7,066 nucleotides of DNA from an uncultured Porphyromonas sp. (GTDB taxonomy: Bacteria > Bacteroidota > Bacteroidia > Bacteroidales > Porphyromonadaceae): positions 1 through 7,066 of the forward strand of contig NZ_CAMYEZ010000113.1 in the NCBI RefSeq assembly GCF_947254915.1. The letters are read 5' to 3'. The notes under the pieces were generated by a model. That model was not told the DNA's origin. It did no database searches and saw nothing but the letters and a program-made list of their open reading frames with translations. Shown here piece after piece: positions 6,136-7,066 of this stretch (position 1 is its first letter; the number at the start of each line of letters is the position of its first letter). Both the position numbers and the translations under genes were made by a program.

Positions 6136-7023
6136 ATGCCAGCAAAGCCCATCTCCATACTGATCCCCACGCGCAACTACGACTGCCGTCCACTCGTAGA
6201 GGCTCTGCATCGTCAGCTCCTACAGGCGCATGTGGAGGGTGAGATCATCCTCGGAGACGACTCCTCCGATCCTCGCTATGCTCAGCTCTACGACTCACTC
6301 CAGCTGGAGGGGCTCATACGGCTCGTCCGCCCCACGACACATCTTGGGGCGGGGTGCATGCGCAACTACCTAGCGCAGCAAGCCGAGGGAGACCAGCTTC
6401 TCATCATTGACTCCGACACAATGCCCGCCTCCGACAGCTTCGTCGTGGACTACCTGCAGGCAGCGCATCCCGAGAGGGTAGTGGTAGGGGGCTTCTGCTA
6501 TCCTACCGAGCGCCCCACCAGCGACAGGCTATTGCGCTATAAGTATGGGCACAAGGTCGAGACCCGCAGCCTAGCCGAGCGACAGCAAGCGCCCGCAGAT
6601 GCTTTCGTCAGTATGAGCTTCCTGATACCTCGTCACATCTTTCTCGAGGAAGGCTTCCCCACAGAGATGGGTATGGGCTACGAAGACGCCTACTTCGGCT
6701 ATCGACTGACCGAGCGAGGGGTTGTCATCACGCACATTGACAACCCTGTCATCCATGCGCTCAAGGAGACTAGCGACCAATTCCTCGACACCACCGAGCG
6801 CTACGTGGAGAACCTCTACCGACACCGTGCCCTGCTCGCGCCCTATCCGATACGTCTCCTCCAGCTCTACCTACGACTAGAGCGCACCAGGCTCGTCCCG
6901 TTGCTCGGCAGCCTCGCTCCGCTCCTCAAGCCCTTGCTACGACGACAGCTCACCTCGCGCCACCCCTCGCTCCGCCTCTTCGCTCTCTACAAGCTCCTCC
7001 ACCTCTGTTCCCTCCGATCGTAA
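6136..7023 (+). CDS. Family 2 glycosyltransferase (GT-A fold)
   Basis: The 295-residue protein has the ordered motifs of a GT2 enzyme, which transfers a sugar from a nucleotide-sugar donor. The N-terminal strand is SILIPTRNY (7-15), followed by the donor-binding acidic motif GDDSSD (40-45), a GAGCMRN segment (71-77) that fits the family's nucleotide-binding helix, the metal-binding DSD (92-94), and the GYEDAYFGYR acceptor/catalytic motif (181-190). Residues after about 232 are rich in Leu and Arg with no clear transmembrane helix, so peripheral membrane contact at the cytoplasmic face is possible. I chose the ATG at 6136 because the family core starts a few residues later and the predicted promoter lies at 6077-6084. 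A TTG start at 6082 would add 18 residues of non-family sequence. The sugar and acceptor cannot be read from the sequence; LPS or another surface glycan is a reasonable guess. The gene is separated from panB by a terminator, so it is a distinct transcription unit. The stop is TAA at 7021-7023. Confidence 0.88.
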   Translation: MPAKPISILIPTRNYDCRPLVEALHRQLLQAHVEGEIILGDDSSDPRYAQLYDSLQLEGLIRLVRPTTHLGAGCMRNYLAQQAEGDQLLIIDSDTMPASDSFVVDYLQAAHPERVVVGGFCYPTERPTSDRLLRYKYGHKVETRSLAERQQAPADAFVSMSFLIPRHIFLEEGFPTEMGMGYEDAYFGYRLTERGVVITHIDNPVIHALKETSDQFLDTTERYVENLYRHRALLAPYPIRLLQLYLRLERTRLVPLLGSLAPLLKPLLRRQLTSRHPSLRLFALYKLLHLCSLRS

Positions 7024-7066
7024 CCTCCGTCGGTCGTGTAGCGAGTGCTTTCCTCGGGAGCAACTG

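Noticed and set aside
5937..6242. Open frame of about 101 codons spanning the end of panB, the terminator and the glycosyltransferase start
   Set aside because: It overlaps two well-supported genes and runs through the terminator and promoter; the translation has no recognisable family features.
7024..7066. Possible terminator after the glycosyltransferase gene
   Set aside because: Only short, imperfect pairing is visible and the window ends before any U-tract, so it cannot be supported.

Overview
The window looks like part of a chromosome from a Bacteroidota bacterium, most likely Porphyromonas or a close relative. The evidence is a C-terminal type IX secretion (T9SS) sorting domain on the first gene, a lipoprotein with acidic residues just after the lipidated cysteine, start codons with no usable Shine-Dalgarno sequence but often an A/T-rich leader, and two TAnnTTTG promoter elements typical of the Bacteroidota primary sigma factor. 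The genus is an inference from overall style, not from a marker gene. All genes are on the + strand.

Layout. Positions 1-628 hold the 3' end of a repetitive cell-surface protein: InlB/Flg_new_2-like repeats with an 81-residue period, followed by a type A T9SS sorting domain. Only 12 bases later, in the same frame, comes a 503-residue lipoprotein (641-2152) with two BIG2-type Ig-like domains and a roughly 300-residue C-terminal region that I do not recognise. These two genes form a cell-envelope pair. A 301-base gap (2153-2453) follows. It holds a strong hairpin terminator with an alternative, mutually exclusive fold, about 120 bases with no assigned function, and a promoter.

From 2454 to 5980 there are three conserved housekeeping genes with gaps of about 40 bases: ychF (HAS-type ATPase/GTPase), guaA (GMP synthase) and panB (ketopantoate hydroxymethyltransferase). 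They probably share the promoter at about 2383 and end at a clear intrinsic terminator at 6005-6050. Their products serve unrelated processes (ribosome-linked regulation, purine synthesis, pantothenate/CoA synthesis), so this looks like a housekeeping transcription unit rather than a pathway operon. Last comes a family 2 glycosyltransferase (6136-7023) with its own promoter and a hairpin in its short leader.

I see no sign of a new multi-gene defence, mobile or biosynthetic system. The least explained items are the C-terminal region of the lipoprotein, the bistable-looking hairpin at 2203-2263, and the leader hairpin of the glycosyltransferase.
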